DNA from: an uncultured Psychrobacter sp.
GTDB lineage: Bacteria; Pseudomonadota; Gammaproteobacteria; Pseudomonadales; Moraxellaceae
DNA length: 64,000 nt
NCBI GenBank assembly: GCA_947501045.1
Contig: CANMUI010000004.1
Span: forward strand, 124,001 to 188,000
Reading direction: 5' to 3'
Shown here: positions 36,511 to 46,160 of the stretch, piece by piece
Layout: every line of letters starts with the position of its first letter
How positions within the stretch are numbered: the first letter of the stretch is position 1
Translations under genes and position numbers: made by a program
Notes under the pieces: model-generated
What the model was told of the DNA's origin: nothing
The model's database searches: none
What the model saw: only the letters and a program-made list of their open reading frames with translations

Positions 36511-36544
36511 GAAAAACAGCTCCCGTAATGAGAGCTGTTTTTTT
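36511..36544. terminator. Bidirectional terminator between fur and pilU
   Basis: AAAAACAGCTC, a 9-base loop, GAGCTGTTTTTTT. It lies between two convergent genes. Confidence 0.88.
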
Positions 36545-36590
36545 AGTCTAAAAGTTTTACTTTTATCAACTATGAGGTGCAAAAATTTTA

Positions 36591-37712
36591 CTAGCCTACA
36601 TTTAGAGACAAGCTACTGGTACTCTCTTCAATATTTTGATTACCGTTTTTACTGTTTAGCTTAATCTTTAAGCGTAAGTCGTTTGGTGAATCGGCATGTT
36701 TAATAGCATCTTGGTAAGTAATCTCACCGTTTTCGTGCAAGTCAAACAAGGCTTGATCAAAGGTTTGCATACCGCTATCACGTGAGCGCGTCATAACTTC
36801 TTTAATCTCATTGATCTCACCCTTACGGATATAATCACTGATAAGTTGAGAATTTAACAAGACTTCGATAGCGGCGCGGTAGCCTTTACCATCTGGGGTT
36901 GGGATAAGCTGCTGAGCAATAATAGCTTGCAAGTTAAGCGATAAATCCATAAATAGCTGATTGTGACGATCGGCTTCAAAAAAATGAATAATACGGTCAA
37001 TGGCTTGGTTAGCGTTATTGGCATGTAAGGTTGCAAAGACTAGATGTCCAGTTTCAGCGTATTGAATGGCGTAGTCCATCACTTCGCGATTACGAATCTC
37101 ACCAATCAAGATAACGTCAGGGGCTTGGCGCAGCGTATTTTTTAGACCCGCTTCAAAAGATAAAGTATCGACACCGACCTCACGCTGAGTGATAATGCAG
37201 CCTTTGTGCTGATGTACAAATTCAATCGGATCTTCAATGGTAATGATATGGCCGTGCGAGTTTTGGTTACGATGACCGATCATGGAGGCAAGCGTGGTTG
37301 ATTTACCAGTACCGGTTGCGCCTACTAGGAGGATGATGCCGCGCTTTTTCATCGCCAGCTCTTTTAAGGAGGGCGGCAAGCGCAGCTCTTCAACCGTTGG
37401 AATCTTGTTTTCAATTTTTCGTAGCACCATGCCTGCCATATCGCGCTGCATAAAAGCGCTAACACGAAAACGTGCCAGTTGCGACTTGTCAGCGATAGCA
37501 AACTGACACTCATTAGTGTCTTCAAACTCTTTTTGCTGATTATAAGTCATAAGACTTTTGACCAAATGCAGCGTCTGCTCACCCGTTAACGGCGCTTGGC
37601 CTACTGGACAAATAGTACCGTTGATCTTCATAGAAGGCGGCACGTCAGCAGTGATAAATAGGTCAGAGCCGTTTTTTTTAATCATCAGTTGTAATAATTT
37701 ATCGAAGTCCAT
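36591..37712 (-). CDS. pilU: Twitching motility ATPase PilU
   Basis: A 373-residue GspE/PilT-family ATPase with Walker A GATGTGKSTT, Asp box, Walker B VILIGEIRN and His box THANNANQAIDRI. The opening MDFDKLLQLMIKKNGSDLFI and the C-terminal tail after the ATPase core identify it as PilU rather than PilT. It is the PilT-dependent accessory retraction motor at the inner membrane base of type IV pili. It lies 83 bases downstream of pilT on the same strand, so an operon is likely. Confidence 0.95.
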   Translation of the reverse strand: MDFDKLLQLMIKKNGSDLFITADVPPSMKINGTICPVGQAPLTGEQTLHLVKSLMTYNQQKEFEDTNECQFAIADKSQLARFRVSAFMQRDMAGMVLRKIENKIPTVEELRLPPSLKELAMKKRGIILLVGATGTGKSTTLASMIGHRNQNSHGHIITIEDPIEFVHQHKGCIITQREVGVDTLSFEAGLKNTLRQAPDVILIGEIRNREVMDYAIQYAETGHLVFATLHANNANQAIDRIIHFFEADRHNQLFMDLSLNLQAIIAQQLIPTPDGKGYRAAIEVLLNSQLISDYIRKGEINEIKEVMTRSRDSGMQTFDQALFDLHENGEITYQDAIKHADSPNDLRLKIKLNSKNGNQNIEESTSSLSLNVG

Positions 37713-37795
37713 GATATATCCAAATTAAAAGTAAGTGATAAAAATAAAGTAAAAATTTTGTCCAACATAAACAAGTGAAATATTGATGCTATATT

Positions 37796-38851
37796 TTATA
37801 TAAATGCTTCAGGCTGCTTGGCATAAGGCCTAGCAATTTCTTTACTAATAGTCCCTTTCGTCACTAAATTTTTGAGCGTTTGGTCAAGGGTGATCATACC
37901 GTCACCAGCGCCAGTCTGGATAGCGGAGTACATCTGGGCAATTTTGTTCTCGCGTATTAAGTTGCGAATAGCGGGCGTACCCAGCATAATTTCATGAGCT
38001 GCTACGCGTCCGCCGGTTTGTCTGCGCAGTAGCGTTTGTGATATGACCGCTTGTAGCGATTCAGATAACATAGCGCGAATCATGTCTTTTTCGGCGGCAG
38101 GAAAGACATCAATCACGCGGTCAATCGTTTTAGCCGCTGAGCTGGTATGCAGAGTGCCAAATACTAAGTGCCCGGTTTCAGCAGCGGTTAATGCCAGACG
38201 TATGGTTTCAAGATCACGCAGCTCACCGACCAAGATAACATCTGGATCTTCACGTAGTGCTGAGCGCAGTGCGGGCTCAAACCCCAGAGTATCACGATGC
38301 ACTTCACGCTGATTGATCAAGCTTTTTTTGGATTCGTGCACAAATTCGATAGGATCCTCAATGGTTAAAATGTGCTCTTTACGCGTATCGTTGATATAAT
38401 CAATCATGGCAGCAAGGGTGGTTGATTTACCAGAGCCAGTAGGTCCGGTTACTAACACCACGCCGCGTTTAAAATCTGAGACGCGTTTAAATACGTCGCC
38501 CATTCCCAAGTCCTCTAAAGTTAGAACCTCTGATGGAATAGTACGAAATACTGCGCCAGCACCGCGGTTTTGATTAAAGGCGTTTACCCGAAAACGCGCC
38601 AAATTTGGAATCTCAAAAGAAAAATCCGTTTCATAGAACTCTTCGAAGTCAGCACGTTGTTTGTCATTCATGATATCGTAGATCAGCTGATGCACAGCCT
38701 GATGAGTCATCGCTGGCATATTAATCCGCGTCATCTCACCATCCACGCGAATGACCGCTGGCATGCCAGCAGAAAGATGTAAGTCCGAAGCCTTATGCTT
38801 GACTGTAAATCGCAGGAGATCTTCAATACTTAAAGTGCTTTTTTCAGCCAT
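37796..38851 (-). CDS. pilT: Pilus retraction ATPase PilT
   Basis: A 351-residue ATPase with Walker A GPTGSGKSTT, Walker B VILVGELRD and the PilT signature AIRNLIRENK near the C-terminus. It powers pilus retraction, twitching and DNA uptake. The pilT-pilU order and divergent yggS match Pseudomonas and Acinetobacter. Its fibre substrates are plausibly the pilins encoded at 3478-6152. Confidence 0.97.
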   Translation of the reverse strand: MAEKSTLSIEDLLRFTVKHKASDLHLSAGMPAVIRVDGEMTRINMPAMTHQAVHQLIYDIMNDKQRADFEEFYETDFSFEIPNLARFRVNAFNQNRGAGAVFRTIPSEVLTLEDLGMGDVFKRVSDFKRGVVLVTGPTGSGKSTTLAAMIDYINDTRKEHILTIEDPIEFVHESKKSLINQREVHRDTLGFEPALRSALREDPDVILVGELRDLETIRLALTAAETGHLVFGTLHTSSAAKTIDRVIDVFPAAEKDMIRAMLSESLQAVISQTLLRRQTGGRVAAHEIMLGTPAIRNLIRENKIAQMYSAIQTGAGDGMITLDQTLKNLVTKGTISKEIARPYAKQPEAFI

Positions 38852-39243
38852 GTCCGAATATTCCTATCAATCGATATCGGTAAAATAATCTTGCAATAAT
38901 ACTGTTTGTAACAGTAGAGTTTAGAGCTTTTTACTAACATACTAGTTTAAAGTTAGTAGACAAAATACCATTGTAAATATAAATACTAGAACTCTGTTTT
39001 TACATACTTTGCTATTTTTAGCATTATAAGTTAACTAAAGTAACAATATAATAACAATAATACCTAATTATAATCATAAACGAAACAGATTAAATGTAAA
39101 AACAGACGACTAGCGGTTCATTTTTTATGAATTTCATACTTAAGTAATTTGTGTATACCCTGATCTATATAGAAGAATGGACACTTTTCCACTACTAGTG
39201 TCTTTAATATAAAAGTTTTATTCATCGAAGTAGCGAGTGTAAT
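38852..39243. other. Divergent pilT/yggS spacer
   Basis: A very AT-rich, gene-free spacer of 392 bases. I see no sigma-54-type -24/-12 site here, so pilT is probably sigma-70 dependent. Confidence 0.4.
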
Positions 39244-39978
39244 ATGGATAAGAGCAGTTTGATAACCAATTGGCAGCAGGTTAGTCGACAAGTAATAGAA
39301 GCTTGTAGACAAACGGTATCTCAGGACAAGGACTCTCAAAAAGTAGTCCCTTCAAAAGTGACCCTACTTGCTGTCTCAAAAACTAAGCCTATAGAGATGA
39401 TTGTAGCTTTAGCCGAGCAAGGTCAGCGAGATTTTGGCGAGAATTATTTACAAGAAGCCATTGAGAAGATTACTGCTATGCAAGAGCTGTCTGAGAACGA
39501 TAGTTCCAAGAGTAATAGTATCGTTTGGCACTATATTGGACATATTCAGCGCAACAAGACCCGTGATATCGCTGAGCATTTTGACTGGGTACAAACGCTT
39601 GAGCGCGATATCATTGCTAAGCGCTTAAATGACCAACGACCAGATGAGTTGCCGCCGCTTAACGTTTTGGTTCAGATCAATATAGATGATGAAGAGAGCA
39701 AATCAGGTTGTCAGCCCAAAGAGTTACCGAGTTTGATTGAAGCTATTAAAGGCTATGAGCGTTTGCGCCTGCGTGGTTTGATGATTATTCCTGCCAAAGC
39801 CAACACCGATGCCTTTGCACGTACTCAGCAGTTATTTAATGAGGTTAAGCAGGCGCATCCAGAGCTTACCCACTGGGATACATTGAGTATGGGGATGAGT
39901 GATGATATGGAAGCTGCTATTGCTAGCGGCTCAACCATGGTGCGTGTTGGTACAGCGATATTTGGTACACGCGATTAA
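39244..39978 (+). CDS. yggS: PLP homeostasis protein YggS
   Basis: A 244-residue, single-domain alanine-racemase-fold protein. Lys46 in LLAVSKTKP is the expected PLP lysine. FGENYLQEA, WHYIGHIQRNK, SKSGCQPKE and LSMGMSDDMEAAI are family motifs. It binds pyridoxal phosphate and maintains B6 homeostasis without known catalysis. It stands divergent from pilT as in many proteobacteria. An insert between ITAMQELSENDSSKSN and WHY is slightly longer than usual. Confidence 0.95.
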   Translation: MDKSSLITNWQQVSRQVIEACRQTVSQDKDSQKVVPSKVTLLAVSKTKPIEMIVALAEQGQRDFGENYLQEAIEKITAMQELSENDSSKSNSIVWHYIGHIQRNKTRDIAEHFDWVQTLERDIIAKRLNDQRPDELPPLNVLVQINIDDEESKSGCQPKELPSLIEAIKGYERLRLRGLMIIPAKANTDAFARTQQLFNEVKQAHPELTHWDTLSMGMSDDMEAAIASGSTMVRVGTAIFGTRD

Positions 39979-40009
39979 TCAAGTAAAAGTGGAAGCATGA
40001 AACAATGAC

Positions 40010-41284
40010 TCAATCAATTCCTGCAACTTTGGTGACCAGCAGCTGGTTTATTTTCAAATTATTGGTGCCGAGTATCTCAAAACGATAACTGGCGTATTCT
40101 ATAGTATCTGTCTTTTTGGGAATTTTGCGCAGCATGTACATCATAAACCCGCTTATAGTCTCATAGTTTTGGCTGTAAGGCAGATCGACAATATCAAGCG
40201 CGCGAATAACATCCTCAATCGGCGTCATACCATCTATCAGCCAAGAGTTATCAGTACGTTGAACAATGAGCTGCTCCTCTAAAGTGACCAGCTCACCCAT
40301 CACAATACTCATAACATCTTTTAGAGTAATAACGCCGACGACTAGGGCATACTCATTAACAATAACCGCAAAATCAGCACCGTTTGATTTAAAAGTCTCT
40401 AGCACTTCAAACAGTGACAAGGTATCTGGAATAAAAAGAGCAGGGGTCAATAAAGTATTATCAGTTAAGCATATTTGCTGCTTCTCAAGTACTGCTGCCA
40501 AAAAGGTACGCGATTCAACGTAACCAACGATTTTCTCTAAATCATCATCACGACATATCAAAAATTTATTGTGCGGCTGGGCAATCATGACCGCAACTAT
40601 CTGTTCAGTAGTGGCTTTGATATCAAAATAAACGATATGTTCACGCGGGTTCATGACCGAGGTAACGGTACGCTCTTGCATCTCAAATATATTTTCTATT
40701 AAGTGATGTTCGTGCTTTTTGAGGACACCTGCTTCAGCGCCAGCATCCATCACTGCGTAAATATCTTCTGGAGTCATATCATCTTGACGTATTGTCGATA
40801 TACCTATTGATTTAAAAATTAAGTTTGCTGCCCCATCAAACACCCAAATCAGCGGTCTTAGTATAAAAATTAAAAAGATCATAGGTCTAACCAGACGGAC
40901 CGCGATACGCTCCGAGTCTGACATAGCAAGGCGTCTTGGCATCAAATCGGCAAACAGTATAAATAAGCTAGTGACTAGCACGAAGGATACAATGGAGGCC
41001 AGCGCCTCATGATTAAATAAAAGCTCCAAATAAGCGCTAATTGCTGATTCGCCGACCGCCCCCGCTAAAATAGCGACGGCATTGAGCACCACTTGGACGA
41101 CGGTAATAAAGCTACCAGGCTTTTCCTGCATCTTTAGGACATCCAGCGCGCGGACGTCACCCTCTTTGGCCATTACTTGTAGTTTGATTTTACGGGCTGA
41201 GGCAATAGCCAGCTCAGAGCTAGAAACTAGTGCAGCAAGCACGATTAATAAGAAAATAAATACACTAGCACTTAGCAAGCTCAT
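40010..41284 (-). CDS. CNNM/CBS-domain membrane protein (CorC/HlyC family)
   Basis: A 424-residue protein from the ATG at 41284. Residues 1-195 are a CNNM (DUF21) membrane domain with about four segments (FIFLLIVLAALVSSSELAIAS, then SFITVVQVVLNAVAIL). A pair of CBS domains spans about 200-330 (MNPREHIVYFDIK and VIVNEYALVVGVITLKDVM), and a CorC/HlyC C-terminal domain follows (NSWLIDGMTPIEDVIRALDI). The family is implicated in Mg/Co efflux or membrane stability; older names call it hemolysin-like. It is convergent with yggS, with only 31 bases between. Confidence 0.87.
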   Translation of the reverse strand: MSLLSASVFIFLLIVLAALVSSSELAIASARKIKLQVMAKEGDVRALDVLKMQEKPGSFITVVQVVLNAVAILAGAVGESAISAYLELLFNHEALASIVSFVLVTSLFILFADLMPRRLAMSDSERIAVRLVRPMIFLIFILRPLIWVFDGAANLIFKSIGISTIRQDDMTPEDIYAVMDAGAEAGVLKKHEHHLIENIFEMQERTVTSVMNPREHIVYFDIKATTEQIVAVMIAQPHNKFLICRDDDLEKIVGYVESRTFLAAVLEKQQICLTDNTLLTPALFIPDTLSLFEVLETFKSNGADFAVIVNEYALVVGVITLKDVMSIVMGELVTLEEQLIVQRTDNSWLIDGMTPIEDVIRALDIVDLPYSQNYETISGFMMYMLRKIPKKTDTIEYASYRFEILGTNNLKINQLLVTKVAGID

Positions 41285-41381
41285 GAAATACTCAAATAAG
41301 AACAGATAGAATGGGTTTGTTGAAATTTTTAGTAAAAAGCGTTCTATATATAATAGGTATAAATAGTTATATATACACATT

Positions 41382-41406
41382 AAAAAAGCTGGGCAAGCAC
41401 CCAGCT
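41382..41406 (-). terminator. Terminator of nadE
   Basis: On the minus strand, AGCTGGG-TGCTTG-CCCAGCT then TTTTTTA, between the nadE stop and the CorC-like gene. Confidence 0.88.
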
Positions 41407-41447
41407 AATAATAAATATAATAGTTTTTATTAGTGCATCATAAAAGT

Positions 41448-43136
41448 CTAGCCTTGTACAGACCATTTATTCACTAATGGGTAGCGGCGCTCACGGCCAA
41501 AAGCTTTGTGACTAATCTTAGTGCCGATTGGGGCCTGTAAGCGCTTGTATTCGCTGTTGTCTACCATCTTAATGATCTTGGTAACCATGTCAGCATCGAA
41601 GCCTTTATCTATGATCTCTTGATAGCCCATATCTTCATCAATATAGGCTGCCAAAATATCATCTAATATCTCATAATCTGGTAGGCTATCTTGGTCTTTT
41701 TGATCAGGACGTAGCTCGGCTGATGGCGGACGCGTAATGACGCGCTCAGGAATAACTGGCGTATCCTCTAAACGGTTACGGTAATTGGCCAAATTATAAA
41801 CTTGTGATTTATAGACATCTTTTAAGACATCAAAACCCCCCGCCATATCGCCATATAACGTTGAGTAGCCTACTGCCAGCTCAGACTTGTTGCCGGTAGT
41901 GATAACCAGATGACCAAATTTATTGGATAGCGCCATCAAAATAACGCCGCGTGCACGCGCTTGAATGTTCTCTTCGGTCGTATCCGCAGGCGACTGATTA
42001 AATAATGGCGCAAGGGTGTGACGAATGCCTTCTACCGCATCAAAGATTGGGCAGACCGTATAAGAGACATTTAGGCGACGAGCCTGCGCTTGCGCATCTT
42101 CCAGACTAATCTTTGAGGTGTACTCATAAGGCATCATAACCGCGTAGACTTTATCTGCGCCCAAAGCATCAACGGCAATACACAAGGTTAAGGCTGAATC
42201 GATACCGCCCGATAAACCAACGATTACTCCACTAAAGCCTGAATGATAAACATAATCACGCAGTCCTACGACCAGCGCTTGGTACATCTCCGACTCACGG
42301 CTCAAAGACAACGGCGCTTTGGTTTGAGTATCAAAGGTAGCCGTTTTGGTATCCAAAGTTGCTAGCAGCAACTGATCTACAAAGCGTGACGCTTCATGAG
42401 CAATGCTACCATCCGCTTGTACCGCGATAGAACCGCCATCGAATACCAAGTCATCTTGACCACCGACTGCGTTGATATAAAGAATAGGCAGTTTGTGCTC
42501 GCTGCTACGCTCGGTTAACATGGCTTTACGGGTATCTTGTTTATCGACTTCAAACGGTGATGCATTTAAGCTTACGACTATATCTGCACCTTGCTGTTTA
42601 AGATCTGCAATCGGTGTTTTTTCCCATAAATCTTCACAAATAAGCAGGCCAATAGTAATCCCTTTATAATCAAATAAAACTTGATTACGACCTTTGTCGA
42701 AGTAGCGGCGCTCATCGAACACCCCATAGTTTGGCAAAATTTGCTTGTGATAAAAGCCTTTTTGGTGACCATTGTGCAAAATAGCAGCGGAATTAAAGGT
42801 GCCATGATGGTCAACGTGAGGATAGCCGACGATCATGACTATATCGTCGATATCACTCAACGATGACAAGGCGTTTTTAACACGCCCAGACAAACTAGGT
42901 CTTAGTAATAAGTCCTGCGGCGGATAGCCAAGCAAGCCAAGCTCTGGAAAAATGATAATATCAGCACCTTGATCGCGTGCTTGTAAGGCAAGCTTACGCA
43001 TTTTTTCAGCATTAGCAGTGATATCACCTACTAAAAAATGGGACTGTGCTAAGGCAAAAGTAACGGTATTAGGCGACATCGTCTTACTGGCAGTATTGTC
43101 TGTTGTTGAATTAGAAGTATCAGTGTCTTTTGACAT
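41448..43136 (-). CDS. nadE: Glutamine-dependent NAD+ synthetase
   Basis: A 562-residue two-domain enzyme. The N-terminal nitrilase-type glutaminase has catalytic Glu (FPELGLLGYP), Lys (FYHKQILPNYGVFDERRYF) and Cys (LLICEDLWE). The C-terminal synthetase has the ATP P-loop GLSGGIDSAL and ITTGNKSELAVGYSTLYGDMAGGF. It amidates nicotinate adenine dinucleotide to NAD+. AGGAAC precedes the ATG. The first 20 residues (Ser/Thr/Asp/Asn-rich) are an extra tail. Confidence 0.96.
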   Translation of the reverse strand: MSKDTDTSNSTTDNTASKTMSPNTVTFALAQSHFLVGDITANAEKMRKLALQARDQGADIIIFPELGLLGYPPQDLLLRPSLSGRVKNALSSLSDIDDIVMIVGYPHVDHHGTFNSAAILHNGHQKGFYHKQILPNYGVFDERRYFDKGRNQVLFDYKGITIGLLICEDLWEKTPIADLKQQGADIVVSLNASPFEVDKQDTRKAMLTERSSEHKLPILYINAVGGQDDLVFDGGSIAVQADGSIAHEASRFVDQLLLATLDTKTATFDTQTKAPLSLSRESEMYQALVVGLRDYVYHSGFSGVIVGLSGGIDSALTLCIAVDALGADKVYAVMMPYEYTSKISLEDAQAQARRLNVSYTVCPIFDAVEGIRHTLAPLFNQSPADTTEENIQARARGVILMALSNKFGHLVITTGNKSELAVGYSTLYGDMAGGFDVLKDVYKSQVYNLANYRNRLEDTPVIPERVITRPPSAELRPDQKDQDSLPDYEILDDILAAYIDEDMGYQEIIDKGFDADMVTKIIKMVDNSEYKRLQAPIGTKISHKAFGRERRYPLVNKWSVQG

Positions 43137-43823
43137 TATTGTTGTTCCTATAAATATAGCAATTAAAATTTGGTGAATTATTATTGATCCAAATAAGGTA
43201 TCAAAAAGCTAAGATTTCAAAAAGCTATGGTTTCAAAAACTAAAGTTTTAAGGATTATGATTTTTACGACTATTTATACAAGAGGCTACTTGAAAAATTT
43301 ATGTAGCATTTCTCAAAATCAAAATAATAGCTTTAGTATAACATCAATTTTGTAGGCTACGAGAACGTAGCAAGGATTTAGCCTGCAGATGACTGCTTAG
43401 TTAGAGAAAATCTACAGAACTAAGATTGTAAATATTTCATCAAATATAGGAACTAATGACTTGATTATAAACAGCAAAAACGCTAGTAAAAAATAAAACA
43501 TATTGTTACCTATTCAGTGTTTCTTATTGCATAATAGACGTCAGTAGGTAAATTAAGTTACAGCTCGCTATTAACAAATTATTTGTTGTTACATCTAACT
43601 GGTAGTCCTGCTAATAAGCTATAGTCTCAGTTGTAAGAGCAGTTGCAGACTTTAGTTGTAAAAAGACTTAAATGTACTGAACTTATGAAATACTATCCTC
43701 GTATATGGATATAGTTTATGGATATAGTTTATAAATACTGTCCATAAGCTGACGCCTGCACACTTATATATTTTGCAGTAGAAACCTATTGAATTTTTGC
43801 TGTCAGTTGTTGGTCTACAAGTT
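43137..43823. other. Gene-free spacer with tandem minisatellites
   Basis: About 690 bases without a supported gene. A 16-bp unit beginning TCAAAAA occurs three times in tandem, imperfectly, at 43201-43248. A 13-bp unit, TGGATATAGTTTA, occurs twice perfectly at 43706-43731. The spacer lies between divergent nadE and the permease gene. Confidence 0.6.
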
Positions 43824-44990
43824 ATGATTGAAAATTGGACAAAAGAAGTCGTTATCCAGCGTCTGCTTGCTATTACGCTATTGGTTATGTTATTTATCTT
43901 GTGCTTTCAGGTAGTGCAGTTTTTTATTGTGCCTGCATTATGGGCAGCAATTCTAGCTTATGTTACTTTTCCGATTTATAACTTTTTTTATAAAAAAGTC
44001 AAACTTAGTCCAAATGTCAGCGCTGGCATTATGACCGTAAGTATCTCTTTGATTATCGGCGTACCGTTAGTAGTAGGGGTGTTTATTCTGCAACAAGAAG
44101 CTCTTAGCCTATATAGCAACTTAATCTATCGGGTCAAAGTAGGTTATCTTGATGTACCAGATGCGCTCAAAGAGTTGCCTGTTATTGGGCAACAAGTCAA
44201 AGATGCGCTATGGCGTATCAACAAAAATCCTGAGGGCGCACTTGAAGCGTTTCGAGCATGGATTCAGTCGCATCTATATTATGGCAAAATGGCACTTGAT
44301 GTGGTGCTAAGCAGCTTAGCGAAGCTTGGTATGGCGCTAATGACTCTGTTTTTCTTTTACCGCGATGGTATTAGTTTGGTGCGTCAAATTCGTCAGGCTC
44401 TGCGTAATATCATTGGCAATCGTATCGATGGCTATATCGATTCTGTAGGGATGACGACACGAGCAGTGGTATATGGTATTGGTTTAACAGCGCTGGCACA
44501 GGCATTACTTGCTGGTATTGGTTATTATTTCGCCAATGCTCCAAGCCCTATTTTGCTAACTATTATTACCTTTATCATTGCTTTAATCCCATTTGGTACG
44601 CCTTTTGTTTGGGGCGCAGTATCGATCTGGTTACTCAGCCAAGGACATACGGTAGAAGGTATTGGTCTGGCCTTATGGGGTATATTTGTTATTAGCTGGG
44701 TAGATAACTTGATTCGTCCTATCGTTATCAGCGGTGCCACCAAAATACCTTTTATCATTATATTTATTGGTGTATTGGGCGGGCTAACTGCTTTTGGCTT
44801 CGTAGGTTTGTTTATCGGCCCGGTGGTGCTAGCAATCGCTCTTGCTGTCTGGCGCGAATGGATATCTCAGCATAAAAACGAGATTTTTGAGCCTAAAGAG
44901 GCAGCATTGATAGACAATCAGATGTTGTTAAACTTTGATGATCAAGCTTTTCATGATCAAAGCAAAGGTAAAAAAAAGAAGCTTTTCTAA
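43824..44990 (+). CDS. AI-2E family (PerM-like) membrane permease
   Basis: A 388-residue protein from the ATG at 43824; a TTG at 43797 is possible but less likely. It has the AI-2E exporter family layout: two helices, a soluble middle region (about residues 90-160), then five or six helices with PFGTPFVWGAVSIWLLSQG, WVDNLIRPIVISGATKIPF and GVLGGLTAFGFVGLFIGPVVLAI, all typical of the family. Family members export small molecules or act as Na+/H+ antiporters; the substrate is not predictable. The tail is Lys-rich. Confidence 0.88.
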   Translation: MIENWTKEVVIQRLLAITLLVMLFILCFQVVQFFIVPALWAAILAYVTFPIYNFFYKKVKLSPNVSAGIMTVSISLIIGVPLVVGVFILQQEALSLYSNLIYRVKVGYLDVPDALKELPVIGQQVKDALWRINKNPEGALEAFRAWIQSHLYYGKMALDVVLSSLAKLGMALMTLFFFYRDGISLVRQIRQALRNIIGNRIDGYIDSVGMTTRAVVYGIGLTALAQALLAGIGYYFANAPSPILLTIITFIIALIPFGTPFVWGAVSIWLLSQGHTVEGIGLALWGIFVISWVDNLIRPIVISGATKIPFIIIFIGVLGGLTAFGFVGLFIGPVVLAIALAVWREWISQHKNEIFEPKEAALIDNQMLLNFDDQAFHDQSKGKKKKLF

Positions 44991-45032
44991 ACCTATCTTT
45001 TTAATATAAACAATAAATAGAGACGCTCGTTT

Positions 45033-46151
45033 ATGCCTAGTAAAATAACCATCATCGCTGATAGTAATATCGCCGGTCTTAATGACTTCTTTAATAGTAA
45101 GACGCTTGGTCAAGAGGCGTACCAAACTGTAAATATCATTAGCGCTAATGGGCGCGACATCACGGCAAAACTACTGGCTGAGGTGCAGCCTGAGGTATTG
45201 TTGATACGCTCAGTGACGCCCGTAAACGCGCAACTATTGGATGGCAATACTAGTGTCAAGTTTGTCGGCTCAGCAACCATTGGGACTGACCATGTGGATC
45301 AAGATTATTTAGCGCTGCGGCAAATTGGTTTTGCAAACGCCGTCGGCAGTAGTAAGCATTCAGTAGCGCAATATGTTTTAACGTCTATTTTGACCCTACG
45401 AGCAGAGTATTGGCGTCAAGCACCGACCCTAGGTATTATCGGACTTGGCAATATTGGAAGCACTCTTGCACAGTATGCCTATGATTTAGGCTGGCGAGTG
45501 CTTGGTTATGATCCGTTACTACCGCTCTCAGCATTGAATAACGCAAGCTTTGAGATGGTGTTAAGCCAAAGTGATGTTATCAGCTTACACGTACCGCTGA
45601 CCGATGCAAAAAGCTCTGATAATCCTCACCCTAATGCCAGCGACTATCCGACACGGCATCTGATTGATGAAAAGGCGTTGAGTCTAATGCCAGCGGCCAC
45701 GCTACTTATTAACACTGCGCGCGGGCCTGTGATTGATAATACTGCTCTAGAAGCTGATATTGAACAAAACGGCCGACAAGCAGTGCTCGATGTCTTTGAG
45801 AGTGAGCCACAAGTCCCCGAGCCGCTACTCTCAAAGCTGGCTTTAGCCACCCCGCATATTGCCGGTTATACCTTAGAAGGCAAGCTGCGCGGTACACAAA
45901 TGATCTATGATGAGTTGTGTGAGTGGTTAAAGGTAACACCTTTACAGTCGATGCAGCAGCTTATGCCCGTAAACATGTATCTGTGGTCTGAGCTAAAAGC
46001 ACATCCTGATAGGTTAGCTACATTTTATGACATCAAGCAAGACGACGAAGCGCTGCGGGCAAAAGTAGGTAGTGGACAGGTTAGTGGCGCAGACTTTGAT
46101 CAGCTACGCCGCGATTATCATTTGCGCCGTGAATGGCAATTTGGACAATAG
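45033..46151 (+). CDS. pdxB: Erythronate-4-phosphate dehydrogenase
   Basis: A 372-residue D-2-hydroxyacid dehydrogenase. It has the NAD motif GIIGLGNIGSTLA, catalytic Arg in NTARGPVID, and the Glu region VFESEPQVPEPLL. The HIAGYTLEGKLRGT His motif is specific for PdxB. It has the PdxB-type short C-terminal domain. It makes 3-hydroxy-4-phospho-hydroxy-alpha-ketobutyrate in PLP biosynthesis. It starts 42 bases after the permease gene and ends 9 bases before epmA, so the three are probably cotranscribed. Confidence 0.93.
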   Translation: MPSKITIIADSNIAGLNDFFNSKTLGQEAYQTVNIISANGRDITAKLLAEVQPEVLLIRSVTPVNAQLLDGNTSVKFVGSATIGTDHVDQDYLALRQIGFANAVGSSKHSVAQYVLTSILTLRAEYWRQAPTLGIIGLGNIGSTLAQYAYDLGWRVLGYDPLLPLSALNNASFEMVLSQSDVISLHVPLTDAKSSDNPHPNASDYPTRHLIDEKALSLMPAATLLINTARGPVIDNTALEADIEQNGRQAVLDVFESEPQVPEPLLSKLALATPHIAGYTLEGKLRGTQMIYDELCEWLKVTPLQSMQQLMPVNMYLWSELKAHPDRLATFYDIKQDDEALRAKVGSGQVSGADFDQLRRDYHLRREWQFGQ

Positions 46152-46160
46152 AGCATACTA

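Noticed and set aside
39120..39339. 73-codon minus-strand open frame overlapping the yggS start
   Set aside because: It overlaps the start of a conserved gene in antisense and has no domain or ribosome site.
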